DNA of 64,000 bases. It comes from JABDIP01 sp965212545. GTDB lineage: Bacteria; Pseudomonadota; Alphaproteobacteria; DSM-16000; Inquilinaceae. Under the pieces are notes generated by a model that worked only from the letters and a program-made list of their open reading frames with translations, was not told where the DNA came from and ran no database searches. Position numbers and translations under genes: made by a program. Location of the stretch: NCBI GenBank assembly GCA_965212545.1, contig CBDBVB010000020.1, positions 129,117 to 193,116 of the forward strand, given 5' to 3'. Below are positions 27,023-35,621 of this stretch, piece after piece; within the stretch, counting starts at the first letter, position 1; each line of letters opens with the position of its first letter.

Positions 27023-30000
27023 CTACGGGGCGGAACTCATTGCAGCGAGGAGCGCGCGCGCGTCTCTCAGATCGGGTTCGTCAAGTTCGGGCTTGAAGGT
27101 TCTGTAGGTGGCTGCAAGTTCGTCGCGCGCCGCGCTCCGGTCGGGGGTATCCAACGACTGGCGTGCGGCGCTGATTGCCGCTCTCAGTTCCAACGCGTGC
27201 GCTCCCTGCTTTCGAGCCAGATTCAAAGCACGCTCGAAGCAGCCTCGGCTGCCGTCATCTTGGGACAATCGCTTCAGTTCGCCCTGTATGCGCATAGCCT
27301 CAGCTTCGTAGAAGCGCACGTCGGTGCCATTGCCTGGCCCAATCGCCGAGTTCAGAACCTCCAGCCCGTCCTGAGGCGACCCCGCGTGTCCGTACATCTC
27401 GGCCAGAAGTGTTAAGATATAGGGCTTGGCCTGCCGCGCGCCCGTGCTTTCGTATTTCTCCAGCCCGGCCTTCAGCACCTTGATTCCTTCCTGAGGGTCG
27501 CCGAGGGTCGACATCGACCAGCCCTTCAGCACGGTCGACCAGGCAAGCCAATATGGGTAGTCATGGTCGATTGAAATCCTGATAGCCGCCTCAGCGTGCC
27601 TACGCGAAGATTCTGGATCTCTGCCGACTTGGCAAACCGACGCAGCAAGGCTCTGCGCGTAGGCGCGGCTGAATGGGTGTTCAAGATCCTCCGCAAGCCG
27701 GTTTGCCTTACGCACGCCAGAATGTGCCTGTTCGAAATTGCCTAAGAACCAGTTGATCCACGCTCCAATACTCAGCCCGACAACGCCGGGGTCAGTTCCG
27801 TAGATAAATCTCTGTGTACGGTGCGATGATCGATCATAAAGCGCGTTGGCGCGCTCAACGTTCTCCCGTGCCGCTTCGAATCCGCCGGCGAAAAACGAAC
27901 ACATGCCTACGGATCGGTAGCCGTCCAACAGCAGGGCTGATTCATCCTGTTGAAGCGCAATGGCCAGCCCTTCGTCCGCCAGCTTTCGGGCCTTGATAAT
28001 CTCCCCTTTGAGAAAGAACACATTGCACAGGCCGCGTAGTGCCAAGAAGAACTTGTTAATATCGTTTGCCGATGCGCTGATTGTGTGAAGGCGTTGGTAG
28101 TTTTCCTCAACCTCGGGGGAAGACCATCCATTTGCTGTCAGCAGCGAGGCACCCATGGCGGTTCGGAGGGCAAATTCACGCTCATCCCGCGACTGGGATG
28201 TCGGCAACTGATCGAGCTCTCGAAGGCCTTTCTGCAGATGGGCGATGGCTTCGACATGCGCGGACCGTTCGCCGGCCCGCTGACCGGCCCACAACCAGTA
28301 CTCGACCGCCCGCTCCGATTCCCCAGCGAGAGAGAAATGCCGTGCCACGAGTTCGGGCTCGGATTCCGCCTGACTTGCGAAGTCCCGCAACAGAACTTCC
28401 GCCGTTCGCCCGTGATACCTGGCCCGCCGGCTCTTCAGCAGGGTCTCGTATGCGGCGTCCTGAATCAGCGCGTGCCGGAACGCATAGACCGCGCGCGGCG
28501 GCGTGCCGGTTTGAGACAGCAGCTCTGACTCCGTCATTGCTGTCAGTGCCCGGTCCAACTCCTCGCCCGGCAATTCGCTGACCGCGCGGATGAACCGATA
28601 GTGGAACGACCGTCCGATCAGCGCCGCCAACTGCGCCACCTTGGCCGCGTCGCCCAGCCGGTCGAGCCGGGCCACAAGCGACGCCTGCAGGGACGCCGGG
28701 ATCTCGGCCTCGTCGCTCTCCAGTAGCGACTTCGTCAGCTCTTCGATATACAGCGGAACGCCGTCGGCACGGGCGAGGATCTCGGTGACGACCCGATCCT
28801 TTAAATCGGCGCCCGTGGCTCGGACCAACTCCGCCCCGTGCTCTCTGGAAAGCTTGTGCAGATCGATCCGGCCGACGCCCGCCTCCTGGGCCCAGGTCGG
28901 GCTGTAGTCGGGACGATGGGTGATCACCATGAGAACCGAAGCGTCGGCGATCCGCTTCATCGCTTCGGCAATGAGTGTCTCGGTTGTTGGATCGATCCAG
29001 TGCGCATCTTCCAGCAGGAATACGACCGGCCGGCCCTGGCCCAGATCGGTCAGCAGCGTGACCAGCAGTTCGATTGTCCGGTCGCGGGTCTGCTGCGGCG
29101 ACAAGTCCAGTGCGCCGTATCGATCGGCGATCGGCAGGGAGAGCAGGGTCGCGATCAGGGACGCGTCGGTGCCGATCGGCATAGATGCACCCCTGAGCAG
29201 CCCCTCCAGCTTGTCCAGGCGGGACTCGTCATCGTCTTCGGCGCCGAATTCGGCTAGCCGCTCAAGGAGCTGGATGACCGGGTAGAATGCGCTGTTGGTG
29301 TGCAGCGGCGAGCACTGGCAGCTCAGTCGCAGGCATTTCTCATCCGCAATGGAATCCCAAAACGCCTGCGCCATGCGGGACTTGCCAATGCCCGCTTCGC
29401 CGGAGAGCAGGACCACTTGGCCCTCGGCTTTCTTGGCGAGCGACCAGTGCCTTGCAAGCCGGCGCAATTCGCTCTTGCGCCCGATGAAGCGGGACAGGCT
29501 GCCCGAATGTGTTGCCGCGAACCGACTTTCCGCCTGGCCGCGACCCAGCACCTGCCAGATCGAAACCGGTCGTGGGAACCCTTTCAGCACCCGGTCGCCG
29601 CATGCATCCATTCGAAAGGCTGTGCCGACCAGCCGGCGAGTATGCGCGTCAATGACGACCTGTCCTGGCTCGGCCAGGGCCTGCAGGCGCGCCGCCAGAT
29701 TGGGCGTCTTTCCGGTCACCGCCTGGACCTCCTGGCCGGTATGGTCGACGAACTCGCCGATGACCACCGGGCCAGAGGCGATGCCCACCCGCGCGTTGAG
29801 ATAGGTGTCGCTGTCGACCGTGACCTGCTTCACCTTGGCGATAGATTCGAGGGAGGCCCAGACGGCGCGCTCGGCCTGATCTTCATAGGCATGCGGCCAG
29901 CCGAAATAGACCAGCACGCCGTCGCCGAGATATTGCCCGATATGGCCGCCATAGCGAGAGACGGCCTCGGTCACCGCGTTCTGATAGCGCCGCAGCACCT

Positions 30001-30343
30001 CGCGTAGATCTTCCGGGTCGAGCCGCCAGGAGAGTTCCGTCGAGCCGACAAGATCGCAAAACATGACGGTCAGTTGGCGGCGTTCCGCGTCGGTGTCGGA
30101 ATAGGGTCGTGGTGCCGGCGATTCGGCCAGCTCCGAACTCTTTGCCAATGGCGCCTTGGATCTCAGCGCGGCGATCTCTCTGAACAGCCGTTTGCGATGG
30201 CCGAGGGACGTGATGCCGAGCTTTACGAGATCTTCGTCGCTCAGCTCGAACAGCAGGTCCTGGTCGACATCGTTGTCGGCGAATGCCTTCGCATATTGCC
30301 CGAGCTTCAATTTCTCGAGCCATTCGGCGATATCGCGGACCAT
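27023..30343 (-). CDS. SAM / class III adenylate cyclase / AAA ATPase / TPR signalling protein
   Basis: A 1106-residue multidomain protein. Residues about 1-60 form a SAM domain (IAEWLEKLKLGQYAKAF). About 85-265 is a class III cyclase (TVMFCDLVGST and YLGDGVLVYF supply the two metal-binding Asp; TPNLAARLQ the Asn/Arg motif). About 285-560 is a STAND-type ATPase with Walker A GEAGIGKS (about 312) and Walker B VVFLLEDAHW. About 620-1090 are TPR helices. The cyclase residues look intact, so cAMP production is likely. I prefer the ATG at 30343 (GAGG upstream) over a GTG at 30364. Related cyclase-ATPase proteins accompany some thiazole/oxazole peptide clusters, which fits the nearby YcaO gene. Confidence 0.88.
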   Translation of the reverse strand: MVRDIAEWLEKLKLGQYAKAFADNDVDQDLLFELSDEDLVKLGITSLGHRKRLFREIAALRSKAPLAKSSELAESPAPRPYSDTDAERRQLTVMFCDLVGSTELSWRLDPEDLREVLRRYQNAVTEAVSRYGGHIGQYLGDGVLVYFGWPHAYEDQAERAVWASLESIAKVKQVTVDSDTYLNARVGIASGPVVIGEFVDHTGQEVQAVTGKTPNLAARLQALAEPGQVVIDAHTRRLVGTAFRMDACGDRVLKGFPRPVSIWQVLGRGQAESRFAATHSGSLSRFIGRKSELRRLARHWSLAKKAEGQVVLLSGEAGIGKSRMAQAFWDSIADEKCLRLSCQCSPLHTNSAFYPVIQLLERLAEFGAEDDDESRLDKLEGLLRGASMPIGTDASLIATLLSLPIADRYGALDLSPQQTRDRTIELLVTLLTDLGQGRPVVFLLEDAHWIDPTTETLIAEAMKRIADASVLMVITHRPDYSPTWAQEAGVGRIDLHKLSREHGAELVRATGADLKDRVVTEILARADGVPLYIEELTKSLLESDEAEIPASLQASLVARLDRLGDAAKVAQLAALIGRSFHYRFIRAVSELPGEELDRALTAMTESELLSQTGTPPRAVYAFRHALIQDAAYETLLKSRRARYHGRTAEVLLRDFASQAESEPELVARHFSLAGESERAVEYWLWAGQRAGERSAHVEAIAHLQKGLRELDQLPTSQSRDEREFALRTAMGASLLTANGWSSPEVEENYQRLHTISASANDINKFFLALRGLCNVFFLKGEIIKARKLADEGLAIALQQDESALLLDGYRSVGMCSFFAGGFEAARENVERANALYDRSSHRTQRFIYGTDPGVVGLSIGAWINWFLGNFEQAHSGVRKANRLAEDLEHPFSRAYAQSLAASVCQVGRDPESSRRHAEAAIRISIDHDYPYWLAWSTVLKGWSMSTLGDPQEGIKVLKAGLEKYESTGARQAKPYILTLLAEMYGHAGSPQDGLEVLNSAIGPGNGTDVRFYEAEAMRIQGELKRLSQDDGSRGCFERALNLARKQGAHALELRAAISAARQSLDTPDRSAARDELAATYRTFKPELDEPDLRDARALLAAMSSAP

Positions 30344-30516
30344 TGCTGCCTCGCTGGAACTCACTGATTAGGCTAGTACTTCCGGGATCAGCGATCTACC
30401 GTCAAAAGTGCCGCAGACCACGCCGGTCCGGCAGTTGCCGTGCCGGGCTGACCTCCTGGAGCTGCGCCATTGAACAACTCCTTCGCACCGCCATTGGCGG
30501 AGCGGCGCTTTCCCTG

Positions 30517-31452
30517 TCAGCAGCTCACCGTGTCCTCGGACTGCTGGCGCAATTGGCGCTCGGCGTTGATCAGGCAGCTGCGAGCCGCGTCGATGCTTGC
30601 GATGGCCCGAGTGATCTCCTCAAGACGCATCTCGATCGAGCGGTAGCCAGTACTGATCGGAATGATGCCGGCACCGCCCTGGAACCCGTTCTCGGTCGGA
30701 GCCGCGACGATCGTCTCGAGGATCTGCCGGGTTTCCTCCATCGGCTCGACATTGAGTTCCTGTCGCAGAAGCTGGGCGCAATTCGCGTATTGCTTCACCG
30801 CCGCCGGCCGATTGCCCAGGTTATAGTGGCAACGCATGACCGCCCGCTGCACGTGTTCCATGAACGGGTCGATCGACAGGATCCTCTGGCCGATCGACAG
30901 CGCGTTGGCCCAATACTCCTGCGCCATATTGCATTGCATGAGGAACTCCAGGGCGACCAGGAGCCGGGTCTGCACCGTGTCGCGCTGCATCATGCACCAA
31001 TCGTCATACACTCCCTCCAAGAGCTCGCCGCGATACAGCGACACCGCTTCGGAGACCTCGTCGATCAGTTGCCGGTCGGCGGTGGCCGGATCGATGCGGT
31101 CGATCTGGCCGGTCGCGGTCTCGAAGCGCTCGACATCGACCCAGTGCGGCGCATCCACGTTGAAGCCGACGGTGTCGGAATCGCTGATCAGATAGGCGTC
31201 CGGGTCGGCGCCGCCATCCTTCAGCAGATTGCCGATGCGCCACAGATCGGTGCTGAGCGCCCGTCGCGCCCGGGCCTCCGGCAGGTCGCCCCAGAAGACG
31301 TCGGCCAGCAGTTCCCGGGAGAACAGTTTGCCCTTGCCGAGGACGAGATAGGCCAACAGGGCCTTGGATTTCTTGGTCGCGAAGCCGCCGAGGCGCTTGC
31401 TGCCCAGATGGAGTTCGACGTTGCCCAGCAGGTAGATTCTTAGCGTCTGCAT
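30517..31452 (-). CDS. BTAD-domain (SARP-like) transcriptional regulator, copy B
   Basis: A 311-residue paralogue of the protein at 22346. The winged-helix half is nearly identical. Differences concentrate in residues about 155-165 (VQTRLLVALEF against LQARQLGGLEF) and after about 250, ending ...EDTVSC. It is last in module B, 15 bp after the small 131-residue frame. Two near-identical DNA-binding halves should recognise the same operator, while the diverged ends could differ in partner or signal. Confidence 0.85.
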   Translation of the reverse strand: MQTLRIYLLGNVELHLGSKRLGGFATKKSKALLAYLVLGKGKLFSRELLADVFWGDLPEARARRALSTDLWRIGNLLKDGGADPDAYLISDSDTVGFNVDAPHWVDVERFETATGQIDRIDPATADRQLIDEVSEAVSLYRGELLEGVYDDWCMMQRDTVQTRLLVALEFLMQCNMAQEYWANALSIGQRILSIDPFMEHVQRAVMRCHYNLGNRPAAVKQYANCAQLLRQELNVEPMEETRQILETIVAAPTENGFQGGAGIIPISTGYRSIEMRLEEITRAIASIDAARSCLINAERQLRQQSEDTVSC

Positions 31453-31467
31453 GATCCTGTACCAATA

Positions 31468-31863
31468 TCAAGAGAGGTCGGGAATGCCCCATGCGCGACG
31501 TGCGGGACTTTGTTCCGCGTCATTGGCCGGCGCAGCGTCGCGCGACTGCACCGGAGAAAGGGTTCGGTTGGTCCCGACTGCCGCGCAGCCCGGGAAGATG
31601 GCGATCTGGGAAGAGGCACCCTGGCTGTGGACTCCGCGCTCAGTGGGCCGGTCCAAGCGGTGGTGCTCCGGTCGGCCGGAACTGATCTGCGGAACCCGCA
31701 GGAGTCCCAGGGGAAACGACCGGCTGACCATGGTCTCGGTGTCGCTCAAGCGAGCCGGCTCCGTGACGATGGCCGGCCTAATGCCGTCGGGCCGGACGCC
31801 CTGTTCGATGTCGTCGCCGAGCCAGTCGATGACGGCGGCCGCGGATGGTGCGTGATCGCTCAT
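31468..31863 (-). CDS. Small unknown protein; separate homologue of the copy A trypsin tail
   Basis: A 131-residue frame starting MSDHAPSAAAV and ending AEQSPARRAWGIPDLS. Both ends match the C-terminal tail of the copy A trypsin-fold protein (MNDRAPSPAAV to the same 16-residue end), but about 90 extra residues rich in Ser, Thr and Arg lie between. Its ATG overlaps the stop of the trypsin-fold gene (ATGA), whereas in copy A one extra A keeps the tail fused. Function unknown. It could be a coupled small partner or a decayed extension of the upstream gene. Confidence 0.55.
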   Translation of the reverse strand: MSDHAPSAAAVIDWLGDDIEQGVRPDGIRPAIVTEPARLSDTETMVSRSFPLGLLRVPQISSGRPEHHRLDRPTERGVHSQGASSQIAIFPGCAAVGTNRTLSPVQSRDAAPANDAEQSPARRAWGIPDLS

Positions 31864-32777
31864 GCCGCCACCGAATTGTCTTCGTGTACCCAGGTCTGAA
31901 TCATGTCGAAGATCTCCGGAATGATCCTGGGGGCGGAGTTTGCCGCCAGGTCCAGGTTGAAGGAGGTGCCGCCGGTGCCGTAGGCCTGCACCGCGACGAC
32001 GACCGGCGGTGCGCTCGGCGTGCGATGGATCCACACCGGGGCGCCGGCCTGCGCGCCATGGGTGTCGATGTCGTAGACCACCCGGTGGTCGCCGACATGG
32101 AGGATGCGGTTGGCGAGGAAGTACTGTTCGGTGCCGTCGCCGCGGTCGGCCGGGTAGCCGCTGATATTGACCCGGGTGGAGAGCAGCTCCGCCGGTGTCA
32201 GGGCGGCGACGCCGAACCATCCGACGAGTTCTCCGAGCGGCCGGTCGAGTTGGATGCAGCCGATGTCGAAATCCGGGTCGGCGTTCTGCACCCAGCGGTC
32301 GATGGCGGCGAACCGGGTCGCCTGGAAGCGGCTGAAGGGCAGGGCGGAGCGGTTGCGCCCGGCGCTGACCTCGATGGTGTCGGCCCAGCCGCCATGGAAG
32401 CCCTGATGGTGGACGTGATGTCCGGCTGTGATGATGGTGCGCGGTCCGGCGAGCCATCCGGTGCCGGTGGCCACCGCGCCGGTCGGGGAGCGCATGCGCA
32501 GGGCGCAGATCATGCGCCAGGGCGGCAGTTCGGTGTCGAGAACGCGCTGCCGGTCGTCGGCGCCGACGGTGCTCTCGAAGGCGCCCATCTTGACGGCGCT
32601 GACGCGCCTGTGCATCGGCTCGGGGCATTTGCCTGCGACCAGGTAGTCGGCGGCGGCGCGCGACCTCTCGACCGGCGCGGTGCCGCGGCGTCCGACCCTC
32701 TCACGGTCCTCGGACCGCGCCGCCGCCGGCTCACCGGCCTCGGATCTGGGCTTGCTGATCGGCGTCAGTTTGATCAT
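31860..32777 (-). CDS. Trypsin-fold protein lacking the catalytic serine, copy B
   Basis: A 305-residue protein nearly identical to copy A from its second residue to about residue 300. It keeps TAGHHV and DFDIGC and again has GAQAGAPVW with Ala in place of the nucleophile (codon 32046-32048). It stops after HEDNSVAA by a TGA that overlaps the next ATG. The start at 32777 has only a weak ribosome site; upstream of it the homology with copy A ends. Independent retention of Ala in both copies argues that loss of catalysis predates the duplication. Confidence 0.8.
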   Translation of the reverse strand: MIKLTPISKPRSEAGEPAAARSEDRERVGRRGTAPVERSRAAADYLVAGKCPEPMHRRVSAVKMGAFESTVGADDRQRVLDTELPPWRMICALRMRSPTGAVATGTGWLAGPRTIITAGHHVHHQGFHGGWADTIEVSAGRNRSALPFSRFQATRFAAIDRWVQNADPDFDIGCIQLDRPLGELVGWFGVAALTPAELLSTRVNISGYPADRGDGTEQYFLANRILHVGDHRVVYDIDTHGAQAGAPVWIHRTPSAPPVVVAVQAYGTGGTSFNLDLAANSAPRIIPEIFDMIQTWVHEDNSVAA

Positions 32778-32883
32778 CTCTGCGTATACCCACGGATCAC
32801 TCGGGTTGAACTCTCAGTTGGACCGACCCGTGCGCCTCTGGCTTCCGCCATGCGCACTTGCCGTCGCCGGTCCGACCGTCCGG

Positions 32884-33357
32884 TCATTGAATTTCGGTCG
32901 CCAGCTGCGGCCGGGGCGCATAAGTCTCCTCCCACGCCGGCTGCAACAGCCGCTTCATCGCCAGGGCGGTGAAGACCGATGCGATCGCTGGTGCGACACC
33001 CAGCCGTGCGGTGAGGGTGGACACGATGCCGACAGCGGCATCTGCGTCTTGGCGATCGAGTGGACCGCGAGAGACGTGCCCGCCGCCGGTGCCGCGGCTG
33101 CCCGAGGGTACGGCTTGCAGTTGCCGATGCAGGCGCCTGAAGATCCAGCCGCCGAACTCGCCCAGATCGTCCCAGGCCCGCTCCAGCGCAGCCGCCTCCG
33201 GCACCGATTTCTCCACGCTGCTGGCCGCCGCCGGATACATGGCGAAGGTCCTTGCCCTGAGGCCGATCTCCTTCAGCAGTTGCTCCTCAGACATCTCGAT
33301 CGACATCTGCTCGGCGACGCTCGTCAGGGTGCTCTGTTGCTCAGGTGTCAAAGTCAT
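32884..33357 (-). CDS. Small conserved protein with C-terminal hydrophobic segment, copy B
   Basis: A 157-residue homologue of the protein at 24416. The N-terminal half is strongly conserved (TSVAEQMSIEMSEEQLLKEIG; RTFAMYPAAASSVEKSVPEA). The linker at about residues 82-108 differs. The C-terminal hydrophobic stretch SIVSTLTARLGVAPAIASVF is kept in type but not in detail. It lies 101 bp downstream of the trypsin-nuclease gene and upstream of the copy B trypsin-fold gene on the same strand, so all may be one operon. Confidence 0.7.
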   Translation of the reverse strand: MTLTPEQQSTLTSVAEQMSIEMSEEQLLKEIGLRARTFAMYPAAASSVEKSVPEAAALERAWDDLGEFGGWIFRRLHRQLQAVPSGSRGTGGGHVSRGPLDRQDADAAVGIVSTLTARLGVAPAIASVFTALAMKRLLQPAWEETYAPRPQLATEIQ

Positions 33358-33458
33358 TGGTCCTCTCCCTCGTTGGCGATGTGCGGCGGATTGCGCCGTT
33401 GGCGCTCGGCCGCTTTGTGGTTGATCCGGTTCGGTTGTCGGGTGTGTCCCATGGCCAG

Positions 33459-35339
33459 TCAGATCACGATGTCGCTGAATTGCGAGATCGGCCGAGGGCC
33501 GGCTGGCCTGGTGTCGCCGAGAACATCGGCGCCGGCCAGAACCCCCAGGTCCAACCCGGTGCGCATGGCGATCTCGGCGATGGGCAGCTGATAGGTCTTG
33601 AAGGCGCCGAAGGCGAAACTGTCCTGGACGTTGCGCATCAGGTGCGATTGGTCCATCAGGAAACCGCAGGCCCGAATGCGGCGCGCGGTGTCATGTGCCC
33701 GCGTGAAGGCGACGATCTTCCAGAATTGCCTTGGGAGCTTGGCGTCCCGGTATACGGGGTCGGCGTCATCGAACACGCATCCGGCGAACACCGAGGCTCT
33801 GAGCTCGAAGGCGTCGGCATGGTCGAGGACATGATCCTCCAGACCCTGCCAGAGCCGCCGGTTCAACTGGGCATGCTGCGGGACGGTGTTGGTGAAGAAG
33901 AACGTGTCGTCATTGGCCCTGCTGGCCGTCCTGCGGTCGCCCCAGGCGGCACAGCAACGCCCGATCAGCTGGCCGCGATCGTAGGGATTGTGACGATACA
34001 GGCCGTCATCCCATTGATGTTCGTTGGCCAGCCGCCGGTCGATCACGAAGCCGCCCTTGCGCGGGATGCGTTTCAGCCGGGAGCCGTCGATGTTGCATGC
34101 GGCAGCGATCGCCAGCCGCCGTGTTTCATGCATCACGATCGAGAAGCGGTTGTAAGCGAGCTCCGTGCCGAGACCGGAGGTCGTCCGTGCCTGCGGACAA
34201 TCCAGACCGGGCATCGGAATGCTGGACTCCACGCCAAGGAATGCCGGGTCATAACCGCTCGGGCCTTCCGGTTCGCCCGCGATCTGCCTGGAACCGATTT
34301 CGTATGCCTCGCCATTGCCGGCGGACGGCACCTGGACAGTCAGCGCCAGCGCGCTCAGCCGTTCCTTCAGCCGTGCGGTCGTGACGGCTTGATTCTCTGC
34401 ACTGAAACCGCCGGAAATCTGCAGCCCGACGGCGTGCCCGGTCTCCAGCGACAGGACCATGGAGCCGGAACTGCCTTTCAACGTGCTGGCATCGTGCCGG
34501 AAAACGCTCTCCGTGCCTGCATCGACGATCCGGCCTGGCGCCATTCGCTTGGCGTCATAGACATCGTTCAGGACATGGCGGACCATCTCCGGCGGGATCT
34601 GCGGGTCCCATTCCGGATAGCCGACGGTGACGATGAACTCATCCTCGTAATGCTCATCGAGAATCACCGGTTCCGGGAGGTCGGGGCTCGCGGCGAACTG
34701 GAGGAAGGCGATATCCGCCTCGGCGTCCTGGGTAATTTCCAGGATCCGGGCGACGTGAAAGCCATTCACTGCGCCGTTGCCCCGATCGCAGTGAAAATCG
34801 ATGCGTACCGACATGCTGTCGGACCAGAAGCGAACGTCCTGGCCAGCCTGGAAGCCGAAAGTCCGAGCCACATGACGGTTGGTCACGGCGACGTTCTCGC
34901 TGATCATCCAGGCCGAGCCGATATGGGCTAGCTCAGCGATCCTGGGATGAGGATGATCCTTGATGGCGACCTGGCCGACCGATGGAATTGCCTTGCGGAT
35001 CGCCGGCTCGGCCTCGATCAGGCGGTCGCGCCAGACCGTGCTGGCCGAGAGTTCGAAGCTGTCGCCCCGGACCAGCAGCGACGGACGGATGTCAAAAAGC
35101 ACAACCGCCTGGGCGGCGGCGTCTGGAAACGCCGGGCCGGCCGACGCGCTCTCTGCCGACTCGACGATCCGGCGCGCCCTCATCGCAGTCGATCGTCGGC
35201 CCAAGACGTCCACGAACCGGTCGGACTCGATGCGCGCGACGATGTCATCACGAACCTCTGTATCCCTGGCAAGCACCTGCCGAATGAAGTCCATGGAGGC
35301 CTCGTTGGAGGGCCGGCTGTTTGACATTACGAATCCCAT
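33459..35339 (-). CDS. Trypsin-like protease fused to a DNA/RNA non-specific nuclease domain
   Basis: A 626-residue protein without a signal peptide. Residues about 120-330 are a trypsin fold with an apparently intact triad: TNRHVA (His about 151), ADIAFL (Asp about 210) and KGSSGSMV (Ser about 290). Residues about 385-610 match the non-specific endonuclease family: YDRGQLIGR (about 455) and FFFTNTVPQHAQLNRRLWQGLED (split: FFFTNTVPQ at about 481, then the Asn-Arg-Trp segment). The usual catalytic His of DRGH is Gln here (codon 33969-33971). The start at 35339 has AGGAA upstream; 35327 is possible. It diverges from the YcaO gene and lies upstream of module B. Confidence 0.82.
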   Translation of the reverse strand: MGFVMSNSRPSNEASMDFIRQVLARDTEVRDDIVARIESDRFVDVLGRRSTAMRARRIVESAESASAGPAFPDAAAQAVVLFDIRPSLLVRGDSFELSASTVWRDRLIEAEPAIRKAIPSVGQVAIKDHPHPRIAELAHIGSAWMISENVAVTNRHVARTFGFQAGQDVRFWSDSMSVRIDFHCDRGNGAVNGFHVARILEITQDAEADIAFLQFAASPDLPEPVILDEHYEDEFIVTVGYPEWDPQIPPEMVRHVLNDVYDAKRMAPGRIVDAGTESVFRHDASTLKGSSGSMVLSLETGHAVGLQISGGFSAENQAVTTARLKERLSALALTVQVPSAGNGEAYEIGSRQIAGEPEGPSGYDPAFLGVESSIPMPGLDCPQARTTSGLGTELAYNRFSIVMHETRRLAIAAACNIDGSRLKRIPRKGGFVIDRRLANEHQWDDGLYRHNPYDRGQLIGRCCAAWGDRRTASRANDDTFFFTNTVPQHAQLNRRLWQGLEDHVLDHADAFELRASVFAGCVFDDADPVYRDAKLPRQFWKIVAFTRAHDTARRIRACGFLMDQSHLMRNVQDSFAFGAFKTYQLPIAEIAMRTGLDLGVLAGADVLGDTRPAGPRPISQFSDIVI

Positions 35340-35621
35340 TTGAGTTTCCTGACCGGTTCGAACGACGGTGATCGGTCTGATGCCCCTCCGGCCGCCTTCA
35401 GCCATCCGGGGTCGGACCCTTGCCCACACGCCGCGTTGGACAATCTGATCCTGGGCTTCCCACCGTGATGGGATCGTGATTTCTGCGTTAGCCCTCGCCG
35501 CACTGGCGGTGAATGACACAGGATTCGCTTCGGGGATGGCGGTTGCCGGCGATTTGCAGCATCGTTGCGCGCGCCCTTTTTGAAGGCGGCGCATCTTGGG
35601 TGGCCAGAGGTGGGCGATCGC
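35340..35621. promoter_or_regulatory. Divergent promoter region between trypsin-nuclease and YcaO genes
   Basis: A 282-bp gap between two divergent starts, so it must hold both promoters. I see no clear palindrome matching the Crp-like or other sites in this window, and no small gene with a convincing ribosome site. Confidence 0.5.

Larger units (their letters stand above)
30517..33357 (-). repeat. Module copy B of a duplicated segment
   Basis: The same gene order and orientation as 22346-24889 with one addition, about 390 bp of unique sequence (roughly 31520-31875) that encodes the middle of the 131-residue frame. The stretch about 31879-32773 matches copy A almost base for base. Confidence 0.85.

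Noticed and set aside
31468..32628. One 386-codon minus-strand frame spanning the copy B trypsin gene
   Set aside because: Only its last third (31468-31863) has support from homology to the copy A tail. The upstream part is the wrong frame of the trypsin gene.
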